From positions 62,001 through 126,000 of the forward strand of contig CAVQBE010000015.1 in the NCBI GenBank assembly GCA_963710675.1: 64,000 nt of DNA, in the 5' to 3' direction. Below the pieces are notes generated by a model. It was given only the letters and a program-made list of their open reading frames with translations. It did no database searches and was not told where the DNA came from. The DNA comes from JACCZX01 sp963710675 (GTDB taxonomy: Bacteria; Pseudomonadota; Gammaproteobacteria; Burkholderiales; Burkholderiaceae_F). Shown here one piece after another: positions 1-9,979 of this stretch (its first letter is position 1; every line of letters starts with the position of its first letter). Position numbers and translations under genes: made by a program.

Positions 1-66
1 AATCTCGCTGTAGGTGCACAGGTTCGACAAATAGCAGAGCTCAGCGGCTGTAGCGCATGTGTCGGC

Positions 67-1707
67 CTACTCCGCAGGAACACCGGCTTTCAGCAAACCC
101 TCGTAGAGAACACCCTCCCACCACTTTAGGAAGTCTGGGTGGTCCGAGTAACGCTGGCGGCGCAATAACGCGATCGTCAGCGTCGGTTGTTGTCTTAACA
201 GTTCGGCCCGGGCAACAGCAGCCTTTTCCGTTGCGCCAGTGAGGGCGTAGAGCGCAACGAGCATCATTTGGTCGCGCCACCAGTTGTTGCTCAGCGCTGC
301 CGTCTTCTCGCATGCCGCTAATGCGACGTCGAAGCGCCCGAGCGCGACGTTGGACCAGCCAACAATTCGGACATCGTGCTCCGTATGGTGTCCAGCTTGC
401 TTGATCGCCAGTTCCGCCAGCGCACGTGATTCTTCCGGGCGCCCCATGAATGCCAAGATGTAGGCGTTCTGGGCGATATTGGCCGAATCGGTGGGATCAA
501 TCCGGCGCGCCTGGGCGATGGCTTCCAATGCCTCGTGCCATCGGCTTTGCCAAGCGAGAGAAATTGCCTTGATCTTCCACGCCGCCGCGTAATCCCAGTC
601 AGCGGCTACCGCGCGCGTCGCCAACTGGTCCATTTCTCGTACCAATACTTCACGGTCGGCATGGAGGTTATCTTCATACTCGCCATTCAGTGTCCACCAA
701 AGGCCGATTAATGCCTGCGCATCCATCGGGTCACGTCGAAGTGCCTCCTCGAAGAGCGGACGTGCCTTCCGCGCCCCCGCCAGGGACAAGTTTTCTTCGC
801 CATAGATGGAGAATGCCCGGCTCACGAGATCGGCTGTCGAGTCATCTCCGCGATCGCGAGCACGCTTTCGTTCAGTTGCGGTCAGAGCCCGACCGATGGT
901 TTCGGTTAACCGGGCGACCATGAAATCGCGCCCCGCCGCCACCTCTTCCGCATTGAAATGAATCTGATTCGACCATTCAGTGCGCGCCGACACAGTATCG
1001 ATCAGGCGCATGCTGACTTGCGCCGAGCTACCGCCTTGCTCCACCTCGGCCTCCACGACATAACGAACGTTGAGGTTACGGCCTGCTGCGTGAGGATCGA
1101 TGGCCCCCCCTCCTTGCAACGCGACCGCCGAGCTGTGCGCGGTGACGCGGGCCGCGGGATAGCGGCGCGCCAATAACGCGGTGACATGACGCGTAAGGCT
1201 GTCGGCAAGTTGCACTTCAGTTGCAGCGCCGCTCGGGGCAGAAAAAGGCAGAATCGAAATTGAGTATGGCGGTGGCGACCCGTGCCAATCAGCCGAGGGA
1301 ACGCCGTGGACGCTCAATGGTCGGGCTGCTTCCTCGATTGGCGGTTCTCGGTCCTTCAGCGACGCTGCGCCAGCCGGGGCCATAGCGATCGGATCCGACT
1401 GCACTCCATGGGGCTGCAGCCCCAAAGTGAACTGATAGCCGAAGCCGGGGATCGTTGTAATCGCTTTGTGCCCTAGAACTTTACGCAGGGTTGAGATCTG
1501 CACCTGCAGGTTGTTTTCCTCCACTACCACGCCGGGCCAAACGAGACCAAGCAGTTCGTCTTTGGTAACGACCCGTTCGCGGCGTTCAATCAACGCCTGC
1601 AATACATCGAAAGCGCGCGCACCCAGTGGCACTGGGCTGCCGCTCGCTATCAGCTCGCGGCTCGCGGGGCGCAATTCAAAGCGACCAAACGAAAATGCCG
1701 TAGGCAA
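67..1707 (-). CDS. Winged-helix regulator with TolB-like and TPR regions
   Basis: Predicted transcription regulator of 546 residues. Residues 1-95 form an OmpR/ToxR-type winged helix (ALIERRERVVTKDELLGLVW, then a recognition helix and the closing GFGYQF hairpin). Residues about 150-265 resemble the TolB/FlgO-like domain seen in such regulators (ISILPFSAPSG). The rest is helical and TPR-like. I see no clear membrane segment, unlike CadC. The start is TTG; the frame closes 36 nt upstream without an ATG. It is divergent from two small exported-protein genes, which makes them plausible targets. Family assignment is firm; the ligand and targets are unknown. Confidence 0.85.
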   Translation of the reverse strand: MPTAFSFGRFELRPASRELIASGSPVPLGARAFDVLQALIERRERVVTKDELLGLVWPGVVVEENNLQVQISTLRKVLGHKAITTIPGFGYQFTLGLQPHGVQSDPIAMAPAGAASLKDREPPIEEAARPLSVHGVPSADWHGSPPPYSISILPFSAPSGAATEVQLADSLTRHVTALLARRYPAARVTAHSSAVALQGGGAIDPHAAGRNLNVRYVVEAEVEQGGSSAQVSMRLIDTVSARTEWSNQIHFNAEEVAAGRDFMVARLTETIGRALTATERKRARDRGDDSTADLVSRAFSIYGEENLSLAGARKARPLFEEALRRDPMDAQALIGLWWTLNGEYEDNLHADREVLVREMDQLATRAVAADWDYAAAWKIKAISLAWQSRWHEALEAIAQARRIDPTDSANIAQNAYILAFMGRPEESRALAELAIKQAGHHTEHDVRIVGWSNVALGRFDVALAACEKTAALSNNWWRDQMMLVALYALTGATEKAAVARAELLRQQPTLTIALLRRQRYSDHPDFLKWWEGVLYEGLLKAGVPAE

Positions 1708-1873
1708 GAAGTTGTGTGGGTAGGTTCGATGGCGACGAATTTACGCCAATCGTCTTCGGGTCTTCAGAACGTTTAAGGCCGGCTCAAAGACCTGAAACGC
1801 CTCTCAGGTTGACGATGCGTCCGTCGTGTCCGAATACTTTTCGACATCGACGCCAACTTAAAGGGGATGCTTC

Positions 1874-2047
1874 ATGAAACACGAGCTCAGCAAAACGGCG
1901 CCAGCCCTTCAACTCGTATTCGCGGTCGCGGCGCTGTCCGCCACGTTATCGCTTGGCGGGTTTATCGACTTCCTGGCCACCGGTTACTCGACGGTCGCTG
2001 ACGGCAAGCCGCGCATCGTACTGACGGCCAGCCGGAAAGTCGACTAA
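1874..2047 (+). CDS. Small 57-residue membrane or exported protein
   Basis: A short ORF with a good purine-rich ribosome site (AAGGGG, 1861-1866) 7 nt before the ATG. The product starts MKHELSKTAPALQL, followed by a hydrophobic segment (residues about 13-35), then a short polar tail ending ASRKVD. It could be an uncleaved single-pass protein or have a signal peptide. Its first residues resemble the start of the next gene (MKHDESK), suggesting duplication of a leader. It lies 36 nt upstream of that gene, probably in one transcript facing the winged-helix regulator. Function is not recognised. Confidence 0.6.
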   Translation: MKHELSKTAPALQLVFAVAALSATLSLGGFIDFLATGYSTVADGKPRIVLTASRKVD

Positions 2048-2083
2048 GGACCCTTCCAACTCAATCTCTAAGCAGGAGTCGTT

Positions 2084-2425
2084 ATGAAACACGATGAAAG
2101 CAAATCTATTGTTGCCGTTGTTTTTGCCGCCGCCTTGTTGACCGGTTGCACCAGCCTGCCGGGGGCTGACATGGCAGCGACCGCTCACGCTGAATATAAA
2201 TGTGACTTGCCACCAACACCCATCGACCGACGTGCGTGCGAGGCCGCAACGGAAGGACCCGAGTCGTTGCGGCGTTTCGTTCAGCGGATGCAAACGATAG
2301 CCAACCTGCAGTTCTCGGACTACGTCAGCGACGCGACGATCCTCGCCTGGGAAATGAACGGGACGCGCGAACGCTCGGCATCACAGAGATGGCCGGACGC
2401 GACAAGGCCAGTTGCTACGCGTTAG
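2084..2425 (+). CDS. Small putative lipoprotein
   Basis: Hypothetical protein of 113 residues. The N-terminus carries a lipoprotein signal: hydrophobic stretch about residues 9-20, then the lipobox LLTGC with the lipidated Cys near 22. The mature part is polar with two further Cys (KCDLPP and DRRAC) that could pair. The last 20 residues are Arg-rich and low in complexity; another frame continues to 2433, so an indel near the 3' end is possible. It follows the 57-residue gene and probably shares its promoter. Function is not recognised. Confidence 0.6.
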   Translation: MKHDESKSIVAVVFAAALLTGCTSLPGADMAATAHAEYKCDLPPTPIDRRACEAATEGPESLRRFVQRMQTIANLQFSDYVSDATILAWEMNGTRERSASQRWPDATRPVATR

Positions 2426-2440
2426 TAATGTGACGACGGC

Positions 2441-2458
2441 CCGGCCTCCCTGGGCCGG
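2441..2458. terminator. Hairpin after the small-protein pair
   Basis: A perfect 6-bp GC stem, CCGGCC/GGCCGG, with a 6-nt loop lies 15 nt after the lipoprotein stop. No U-tract follows, so this is a candidate transcript end or stability hairpin rather than a proven intrinsic terminator. The rest of 2426-2642 shows no gene. Confidence 0.35.
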
Positions 2459-2642
2459 CTCCTCGGCGTGTGTCACTGCTGGCAGGCAACGGTGAGCACG
2501 GTGCTGATCATGCAGAACCATCAGGCGTGAGACTCATGCGTGCGTGTGTCCGCTCTTCAGACAATTGACGATAGCCGGAAACCGTCTGCTTCTGGCCGCT
2601 TCCGGACGACAGGGACCAGTTCAGATCAGCCCCCGGTGGAGC

Positions 2643-4081
2643 TCACCGAACCGCTGCCACCACGCTTGCGACTGCCGCAGTCAATTTCTTCGCGTAAGGC
2701 ACATGCAGAAACTCATTGGGGCCGTGTGCATTTGAATGCGGCCCGAGTACGCCGGTGATAAAAAACTGGGCGCGCGGGAAACGCTCGCCGAGCATGTTCA
2801 TGAATGGGATCGTGCCGCCTTCGCCGACCCAGGCAACGTCGTGGCCGTACGACTGCATCGAAGCCTCGAAAGCGCATCCTTCAACCAGCTCGCAGTGGCT
2901 GGTGCATTCCAGCCGGTGGCGCCCCAGTCGGCCTCGAACGTCACCTTGGCGTTGTAGGGCGCGTTTTCTGTCAGCGCCTTGCGCATCGCCCACGTTGCTT
3001 TCTCGCCGTCGACCGTCGGTGGAATGCGCATACTCAACTTGAACGTAGTTTTCGGGCGCAGCACGTTACCCGCAGAGTCAATGCTCGGAAAACCGGCGGC
3101 ACCGGTGACAGCGAGCGCCGGACGCCAGGTGCGGTTCAGGATGCCTTCCACCGGATCCGTCGTCACCGGCATCGCATGCAGATGACCGCCCGCACCGTGC
3201 GCACAACTCACCCACGGAAATTCCTTCCAAACCTGATCGCCGAGAATTTCACCTGCGATCTGCGCTTGCTGCAGGCGCTCAGCGGGTATCTCGGCGTGCA
3301 ACTCGTGAAGCAGTACCCTGCCCGTCGCTGGATCATCGAGGCGGTTCAGCAACTGACGGGCAATGCGAAACGACGACGGCACGATGCCGCTTGCATGGCC
3401 CGAGTGCACCCCTTCCGACAAAATTTCGACCGTCAAGGTGCCCCCAACCAAACCGCGCAGCGATGTCGTCACCCACAGCTGATCGTAGTTGCGGCAGCCT
3501 GAATCAAGACCGACGACCAATTGAACATCGCCAAAACGTGGCGCAAGCAGGCTCAGATAATCCGGCAGATCCGGGCTCCCGCTTTCCTCGCATGTCTCGA
3601 TAATGCCGACGCAGCGTGGACGCGCAACGCCTTGTGCATCGATCGCCGCAATAGTTGTCAGCGCGGCGTAGATCGCGTAGCCATCGTCAGCGCTACCGCG
3701 ACCGTAGAGCTTGCCGTCTTCGATCACTGGCTTCCAGGGTCCGAGATCTTCGCGCCAACCGACCATTTCGGGCTGCTTGTCCAAGTGCCCATAGAACAGA
3801 ACAGTGCGATCGTTGCCAAGTCCCTGCGTAGCAGGCACGTCAAACAGCAAGCATGGCGTCTTACCTTCGATTGCAACGATTTCTATCGTCAGGCCTTCGA
3901 TCGACTGCTGTCGGCACCACTGTTCGGCAGTCTTGACTACGGACCGCAGGTGTCCGTGGGCATCCCAGCTCGCGTCGAACGCGGGTGACTTGGCTGGCAC
4001 ACGGACGTAATCGACAAGTTGAGGAACCAGATCTTCATCCCACTTGGCGTCGACAAAATCATTCAGATCGGACAGGTTCAT
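2643..4081 (-). CDS. M20 family metallopeptidase, frameshifted
   Basis: Zinc dipeptidase of the M20 (ArgE/DapE/carnosinase-like) family, about 479 residues. Metal and catalytic motifs are present: FYGHLDKQPEM near 95-105, GRGSADDGY, the general-base pair in ETCEESG, and LDSG. The C-terminal GGTIPF and GPHSNAHGPNEF motifs are in another frame, read from about 2868 down to 2643. The locus is 1439 nt, one base short of a multiple of three, so one missing base near 2868-2871 explains the break. It faces the HbpS-like gene. Substrate is unknown; a cytoplasmic di/oligopeptidase is likely. Confidence 0.85.
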
Positions 4082-4151
4082 GGCAGCTCAGGACTGGCGT
4101 GAAAGGGAAAGTGTATGGCTGCTAGCCTCTGATCTCAAATTGCCGAACGGA

Positions 4152-4646
4152 ATGATGATGAAAAAGCTAATGCTGGTCGCCCTGCTGATGTTCGTTTCGA
4201 CGCTGACCGCCGCGCAGAGCGGAACCTACAGCGCCCGCTTGTTGACCCCGGAAACCGCACTCAAAGCGACGGTTGCCGCGCTTGAAGATTGCCGCAAGCG
4301 CGGCTACCAGGTCGCAGTTGCCGTGGTCGATCGATCGGGGATCGCACAAGCGATGTTGCGCGACCGCTTTGCCGGCCCGCACACAGTGAACGGCGATCAA
4401 CAAGGCTTACACCGCGATCAGTTTCCGAGTAGATACGCTCGAGCTTGCAAAGCAGACCCAGTCAGGCATGCCGAGCTCGGTGTGCGGGAGATTCCCAATG
4501 TCGTCGCCGTCGGCGGTGGCGTGTTGATTCAGGCAGCCGGCACAACGCTCGCTGCGATCGGCGTCTCGGGGGCGCCCAGCGGCGAGGCCGACGATGCGTG
4601 CGCCAAAGCCGGAATTGCAGCGATTCGCGACGAGATCGATTTTTAG
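4152..4646 (+). CDS. GlcG/HbpS-like (DUF336) exported protein, locally out of frame
   Basis: Protein of the GlcG/HbpS heme-binding-like family, 164 residues. The start is one of three tandem ATGs (4152, 4155, 4158), followed by a signal peptide ending TLTAAQ. Family motifs AVAVVDRSG and VAVGGGVLIQ are present. Between about 4390 and 4480 the open frame reads nonsense, while the neighbouring frame gives family-like sequence (AINKAYTAISFRVDTLELAK), so two compensating indels are inferred. The function of periplasmic members is poorly known; heme or small-molecule binding is possible. Confidence 0.75.
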   Translation: MMMKKLMLVALLMFVSTLTAAQSGTYSARLLTPETALKATVAALEDCRKRGYQVAVAVVDRSGIAQAMLRDRFAGPHTVNGDQQGLHRDQFPSRYARACKADPVRHAELGVREIPNVVAVGGGVLIQAAGTTLAAIGVSGAPSGEADDACAKAGIAAIRDEIDF

Positions 4647-4657
4647 GCCCGCGCGCA

Positions 4658-5557
4658 TTGGCCAACACGCGGCTTTCCGCAACTACCACCGCACTGCTCG
4701 TCGCACCACCGCTATTCTGGGCCGGCAATGCGGTGCTTGCACGGGCGTTGGTCGGGGAGTTTCCGCCGTTGGCGTTGTCGTTCTGGCGCTGGACCTTGGC
4801 ATTCGCCTTGATGGCGCCTTTCGCGGCAACGGCGGTGTGGCGCCACCGCGCAGTGATTCGCTCCCATCTGTCTATGCTTGCCTGGACCAGCCTGCTCGGA
4901 GTCGGTTGCTACAACTCGCTGCAATACCTGGCGCTGCAAACTTCGACCGCAGTAAACGCGACACTGATCGGTGCTTCGGGACCGGTCATCACTCTGCTCG
5001 TTGGTGCGGCCTTTTTTTCCATCGCCTGTCGCACGGCGGCAGTGGTTCGGCGCTGCTGTATCGATGCTCGGCGTGCTGTGGGTCATTGCGCGAGGCGAAC
5101 CCGTGAATCTGCTGCAGCTGCATGTTGCGGCGGGCGACTTGATCATGCTGGCAGCAGGTCTCGCGTGGAGCATCTACACGTGGCTGCTCAGAACGCAACG
5201 CCCGCCGCTGCCGCTGACAGCATTTCTCGCGGTGCAGATTGGACTTGGCGCTCTGATGATTCTGCCGTTCTACTTGCTCGAATGGCCGATCACTCGACAA
5301 GCACCGGCGCCAAGTGCAACCAATTCGGCAGCGCTGGTCTATGTCGTCCTGTTACCGTCGTTAGCCGCGTACTACTGCTGGGATCGCGGCGTATCGCGTG
5401 TCGGTGCGGTACTGCCAATGGACTTCGTCAATCTGACGCCCGTGTTCGCAGCGTGCCTGTCATGGGCGTTGCTCGACGACCCGATCGGCATTTATCACCT
5501 TGTCGGTGGCGCATTGATTCTGACGGGATCTATCTGGCCTCCGAGAATAGAGCGTAG
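4658..5557 (+). CDS. EamA/DMT-family transporter, frameshifted
   Basis: Drug/metabolite transporter with two EamA repeats, about 299 residues and roughly ten membrane segments. The N-terminal half (from TTG 4658, LFWAGNAVLARAL) is in one frame to about 5010; the C-terminal half (AAVSMLGVLWVIARGEP, VLLPSLAAYYCWDRG) is in another; the ending (GIYLASENRA) returns to the first. The first break is at a run of seven T (about 5012-5018), another is near 5020-5035 and a return near 5520. Total length is an exact multiple of three. It would export a small metabolite; substrate unknown. It precedes pepN by 21 nt. Confidence 0.8.
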   Translation: MANTRLSATTTALLVAPPLFWAGNAVLARALVGEFPPLALSFWRWTLAFALMAPFAATAVWRHRAVIRSHLSMLAWTSLLGVGCYNSLQYLALQTSTAVNATLIGASGPVITLLVGAAFFSIACRTAAVVRRCCIDARRAVGHCARRTRESAAAACCGGRLDHAGSRSRVEHLHVAAQNATPAAAADSISRGADWTWRSDDSAVLLARMADHSTSTGAKCNQFGSAGLCRPVTVVSRVLLLGSRRIACRCGTANGLRQSDARVRSVPVMGVARRPDRHLSPCRWRIDSDGIYLASENRA

Positions 5558-5578
5558 CGTCGTTACAATCGCCAGCCG

Positions 5579-8274
5579 ATGCGAAATGACCAAACTGTCA
5601 CCATTCGCCGCGCCGACTATCGGCCGCCGGATTTTTTGCTCGATCACGTCGCACTCGAGTTCGACCTTGATCCAAAACTGACGTACGTCACCGCGACGCT
5701 CGATGTGCGGCGCAATCCGGTGGTGGGAGGCGCAGCGCCGTTGCGACTCGATGGCGAGGACCTCGACCTTGCGCTGATCGCAGTCGACGGTCACGCGTTA
5801 CCCGCGAGTGCTTATCAAGTGCGCGACGATGGCTTGACACTTCGCTTCGCACGCAGTCGAATCGATTCCAGTTGAAGACGGTTGTACGCATCGACCCGTC
5901 GAAAAACACGGAACTGATGGGTTTGTTCGTTTCCAACGGCAACTTTTTCACGCAATGCGAGGCCGAAGGGTTTCGGCGCATTACGTTTTTTCCCGATAGG
6001 CCGGACGTGATGACGACCTATCGGGTGACGATCCGTGCCGACAAGTCGCGCTATCCAGTGCTGCTAGCCAACGGTAACCTGATCGAGCAAGGCGATCTGT
6101 CAGAAGGCAGGCACTTTGCAATCTGGGACGATCCGTTTGCCAAGCCCAGTTATCTGTTCGCTCTGTTCGCCGGCGACGTTGCCATGCACGAAGACCATTT
6201 CACTCATGCAAGCGGCCGTGACGCAACGTTGCAGATCTATGTTGAGCACGGCAACGAGGACAAGACCCAACATGCAATGGCAAGCCTGAAGCGTGCGATC
6301 GAGTGGGACGAACGCCGCTACGGACTCGAGCTCGACCTGGATCGATTCATGATCGTCGCATCGAACGACTTCAACATGGGGGCGATGGAGAACAAGGGTC
6401 TCAATATCTTCAACGCAAAATACATATTGGCGAGCCCCACGGTGGCAACCGACGACGATTACATGAACGTCGAATCGATCGTCGGTCACGAATATTTTCA
6501 TAACTGGACCGGCAATCGCGTGACCTGCCGCGACTGGTTCCAATTGAGCCTGAAAGAAGGACTCACGGTTTTTCGCGATCAGGAGTTTTCCGCCGACATG
6601 CTGGGTGACGCTACCAGCCGAGCGGTAAAACGCATTGAGGACGTGCGGACTCTGCGCGCATCCCAGTTTCCGGAAGATGGCGGGCCGATGGCGCATCCGG
6701 TGCGTCCCGACAACTATCAGGAAATCAGCAACTTTTATACGGCGACCGTCTACGAAAAAGGCGCCGAAGTGGTTCGCATGCTGCAAACGCTGGTCGGCGT
6801 CGATGGATTTCGGCGCGGCATGGACCTGTATTTCAAGCGACACGACGGACAGGCGGTGACGTGCGAGGACTTCATTGCTGCAATAGCGGATGCCAACGGT
6901 CGCGACTTGACGCAGTTCAAGCGCTGGTATTCGCAAGCCGGCACGCCGCACGTCCGCGTCGAAACACGCTATGACCCGAATGCTTACGCACTTGAATTGA
7001 CCCTTTCGCAGTCGACTTCGGCGACGGCAGGACAGTCCAGCGCACAGCCGTTTCATATTCCGTTTGCGGTCGGCTTGATCGCCGGAGACGGCCGCGACAT
7101 GTCGCTGCAGCTCGAGGGCGAGCAAAGCAGCCACGAGGTGACTACGCAAGGTGCTGGAACTGACGCAGGCGAAGCAGACGTTTCGCTTCATCAACGTCGA
7201 TGAGCGTCCGGTGCCGTCGCTGCTGCGCAATTTTTCGGCGCCGGTCATCGTAGAGCATCGCTACAGCGATGCCGAGCTTGTATTTTTATCAGCTCACGAC
7301 TCGGATGCGTTCAATCGATGGGAAGCCGGCCAGCGCTTGGCCATTGCAATGCTGATGTCGCTGACCGATGCGTTGGAGGCGGCCGTGCGTTGAGCGTCGA
7401 CGACTCGGTCGTGCGATGCTGCGCGCAACGCTGCTGAATCCAGCGCTCTCGCCAGCCTTCAAGGCGCAAGCACTGCTGCTTCCCGCCGAAAGTTTCATCG
7501 GCGAGCAGCGCGACATGGTCGATCCCGAAGCGATACGCGAGGCCCGACGCTACGCAATGCGCGTGAGCTCGGGCGGCGGCTGGCCGCAGACTGGCGGGCA
7601 GCGTATTCGTCGCTGCAGGGACGTTGAAACAGGCGCCGAGTATTCGCCCGATGTCGAATCGGCTGGACGGCGCGCACTGCGCAACCTGTCGCTCACTTAC
7701 CTGGCCGAAGGCGAAGCCGAAGGGGTGCTCGAGATCGCGCGCGAGCAGTTGGTGGCGTCGACCAACATGACCGATGCGCAAGGCGCGCTGGCAGTGATCG
7801 TCAACAGCGCATCCCCGCTGAAAGCGGAAGCACTGATGCAGTTGGCGCGCGTGTGGGGGGATCAGCCACTGCTGATGAACAAGTGGTTTCAGTTGCAGGC
7901 AACCGCGATGGCGCATCCCGGCGAGCCGCCGGTCGTCGAGCGGGTGCGATTGCTGATGCGCCACCCTGGTTTTTCGCTGTCGAATCCGAACAATGTCAAC
8001 GCGCTGATTCGATCGTTCTGCATGCTAATGAAGCCGAATTTCACCGGCGTGACGCGAGCGGTTACACGTTCTGGGTCGAGCAGGTGCTGGCGCTTGACAA
8101 GATCAACCCGACGATCGCCGCGCGCATCGCGCGCGCGCTCGATCGCTGGCGCAAATTCACTCCCGATCGGCAGGCCGCGATGCGGACTGCGCTTGAACAA
8201 ATCGCGCGCAGCGCGGTCTTTCGCGCGACGTGTGCGAGATCGTCAACAAATCGCTCGCCGATAGTACGCTATAA
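5579..8274 (+). CDS. pepN: Aminopeptidase N, multiply frameshifted
   Basis: M1 zinc aminopeptidase that trims N-terminal residues from cytosolic peptides. The conserved parts are all present in order: N-terminal MRNDQTVTIRRADYRPPDF, the GAMEN exopeptidase motif near 6385, the zinc motif HEYFHNWTGNRVTCRDWF near 6490, and the C-terminal helical region ending in SLADSTL before TAA. Reading it requires frame changes near 5860, 7147, 7385, 7565, 7625, 8020 and 8215. Length is about 898 codons, near the usual 870-890. It is either a decayed gene or, more likely, local consensus error, since neighbours show the same defect. Confidence 0.9.
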
Positions 8275-8306
8275 AAATTAGCGACATCCCATTCGAATTA
8301 AATGCG

Positions 8307-9319
8307 ATGAAGCTGTCGCTGACACACTATCTGATTCGCTGCGAGCGCGAGCATGGGATCGATTCGGACCTTCGGCTGCTGCTCGAGACTGTCGCGCGCG
8401 CGTGCAAGACGATCAGCCATGCGGTCGGAAAAGGCGCTCTGGGTAACGTGCTGGGCGATGCCAATGCAACCAACATCCAGGGTGAAGCGCAGAAGAGGCT
8501 GGACGTGCTATCCAACGAGATTCTGTTCGAGGCCAGTTGCTGGGGTGGCCACCTGGCAGGCATGGCGTCCGAAGAGATGGACGCGCCGATGGGAATTCCT
8601 CTTGCGTATCCGCGCGGCAAGTATCTGTTGCTGTTCGATCCGCTTGATGGCTCGAGCAATATCGACGTCAATGTTTCGATAGGAACGATTTTTTCGGTGC
8701 TGCCCAGCCCGTCGGGTAGCGATGGAACGAGCGAGGATGCGGGTGAAGCGGCGTTCCTCCAGCCGGGCAGCCGGCAGGTTTGCGCTGGCTACACGGTCTA
8801 CGGGCCACAGACTTTACTGGTGCTCACCGTGGGGCACGGCGTGCAGGTGTTCACGCTCGATCGTGACACGGGCTCATTTCTGCTGACGCAATCGAACTTG
8901 CAGGTTCCACGCGAGACGCGCGAGTTTGCAATCAACATGTCGAACATGCGTCACTGGGACGCACCGGTAAAGCGTTACGTCGACGAACTGCTCGCCGGCA
9001 AAACCGGCCCGCGCGGATTTGACTTCAACATGCGCTGGGTCGCTTCAATGGTGGCCGACGTGCACCGGATCATGTCGCGCGGAGGCATCTTCATGTATCC
9101 GCGTGATGCGCGCGATCCGGCTACGGACTGGGCCGATTGCGGCTGATGTACGAGGGCAACCCAATGGCATTCCTGATCGAGCAGGCCGGCGGCGCTGCGA
9201 CCGATGGCCATCGACGCATTCTCGACATTGAACCCAAGAAGCTTCATCAGCGCGTCGCGGTATTCCTGGGCTCCAAAAGCGAAGTCGATCGCATGACGAA
9301 CTACCACTGGCCCCAGTAA
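8307..9319 (+). CDS. fbp: Class 1 fructose-1,6-bisphosphatase, frameshifted
   Basis: Hydrolyses fructose 1,6-bisphosphate in gluconeogenesis or the Calvin cycle. The metal and phosphate motif FDPLDGSSNIDVN is near residue 112, and a substrate-site region (GFDFNMRWVASMVADVHRI) follows. At about 9125-9137 the frame changes and the ending LMYEGNPMAFLIEQAGG to YHWPQ continues. The locus is 1013 nt, consistent with one missing base. About 337 residues, the normal class 1 length. It follows pepN by 32 nt and ends at a clear terminator. Confidence 0.93.
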
Positions 9320-9336
9320 AGTCGTGCGCATCGCGC

Positions 9337-9366
9337 GCAATGGTTTCATCAGTGCCATTGCTTTTC
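9337..9366 (+). terminator. Intrinsic terminator after fbp
   Basis: A 7-bp perfect stem (GCAATGG 9337-9343 and CCATTGC 9355-9361) with an 11-nt loop is followed at once by TTTTC. It starts 18 nt after the fbp stop codon, the expected place for a Rho-independent terminator. Confidence 0.6.
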
Positions 9367-9467
9367 AAGCCGCGTAACGATTAGCTACAGATCACTTCGC
9401 CGTCTGGTCAACAGCGCTTATCAGATCGCGTTGGAAATGCTCCTGCCCTTAGCGGATTGGAGCGATC

Positions 9468-9979
9468 GTGAAACTACTGATGCAAGCTATCGTCGCCGTA
9501 GCATTACGCTCGCATGCGCCGGCTCGCACGCGCAGTCGGTCGCCGAGAATCCGGCGATCGACATGCCCGGATTCTTGCGCATCTCGATTGAGGCCGCCAA
9601 CGCCCGCGAAAGCCGGCGAATTTCCGAGGCGGACTTCATTCGCATGAGTCGCGACCCGAAAACAGTCGTTCTTGATGCGCGCAGCCGTCAGAGATTCGAC
9701 GAGCTGCACATCAAGGGCGCGATAAATCTGAGCTTCCCCGACATCGCAATTGACAGCCTGTCCTCGGCGATTCCGGACAAGTCGACTCGCATCCTGATCT
9801 ACTGCAACAACAACTTCTCCGGTGCGCTTAGCGCGTTTCCAACCAAGCTGCCGGTGGCGTCGCTGAACCTCTCGACCTATGTTGCGCTTTACAGCTACGG
9901 CTACCGCAACGTCTACGAGCTCGCACCGCTGATCGACATCAAGACGTCGAAGCTGAGCTTCGAGTCATCGCCGCGCTAG
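9468..9979 (+). CDS. Exported rhodanese-domain protein, frameshifted
   Basis: Single rhodanese domain, about 170 residues. The domain runs from about ISEADFIRM through TVVLDARSRQRFDELHIKGA to the active-site loop IYCNNNFSGA, whose Cys would carry the persulfide. A GTG at 9468 opens a signal peptide (VKLLMQAIVAVAL) that joins ACAGSHAQS in a different frame, so one base is missing near 9510-9515; the locus is 512 nt. A periplasmic sulfurtransferase or a non-catalytic rhodanese is likely. It overlaps the 3' end of the convergent quinone reductase gene by 4 nt. Confidence 0.75.

Noticed and set aside
1..66. Coding sequence at the left edge
   Set aside because: Too short, and no frame shows a recognisable protein end.
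1809..1837. Sigma-70 promoter (TTGACG with 17-nt spacing) before the small-protein pair
   Set aside because: The -10 match (GAATAC) is too weak to call.
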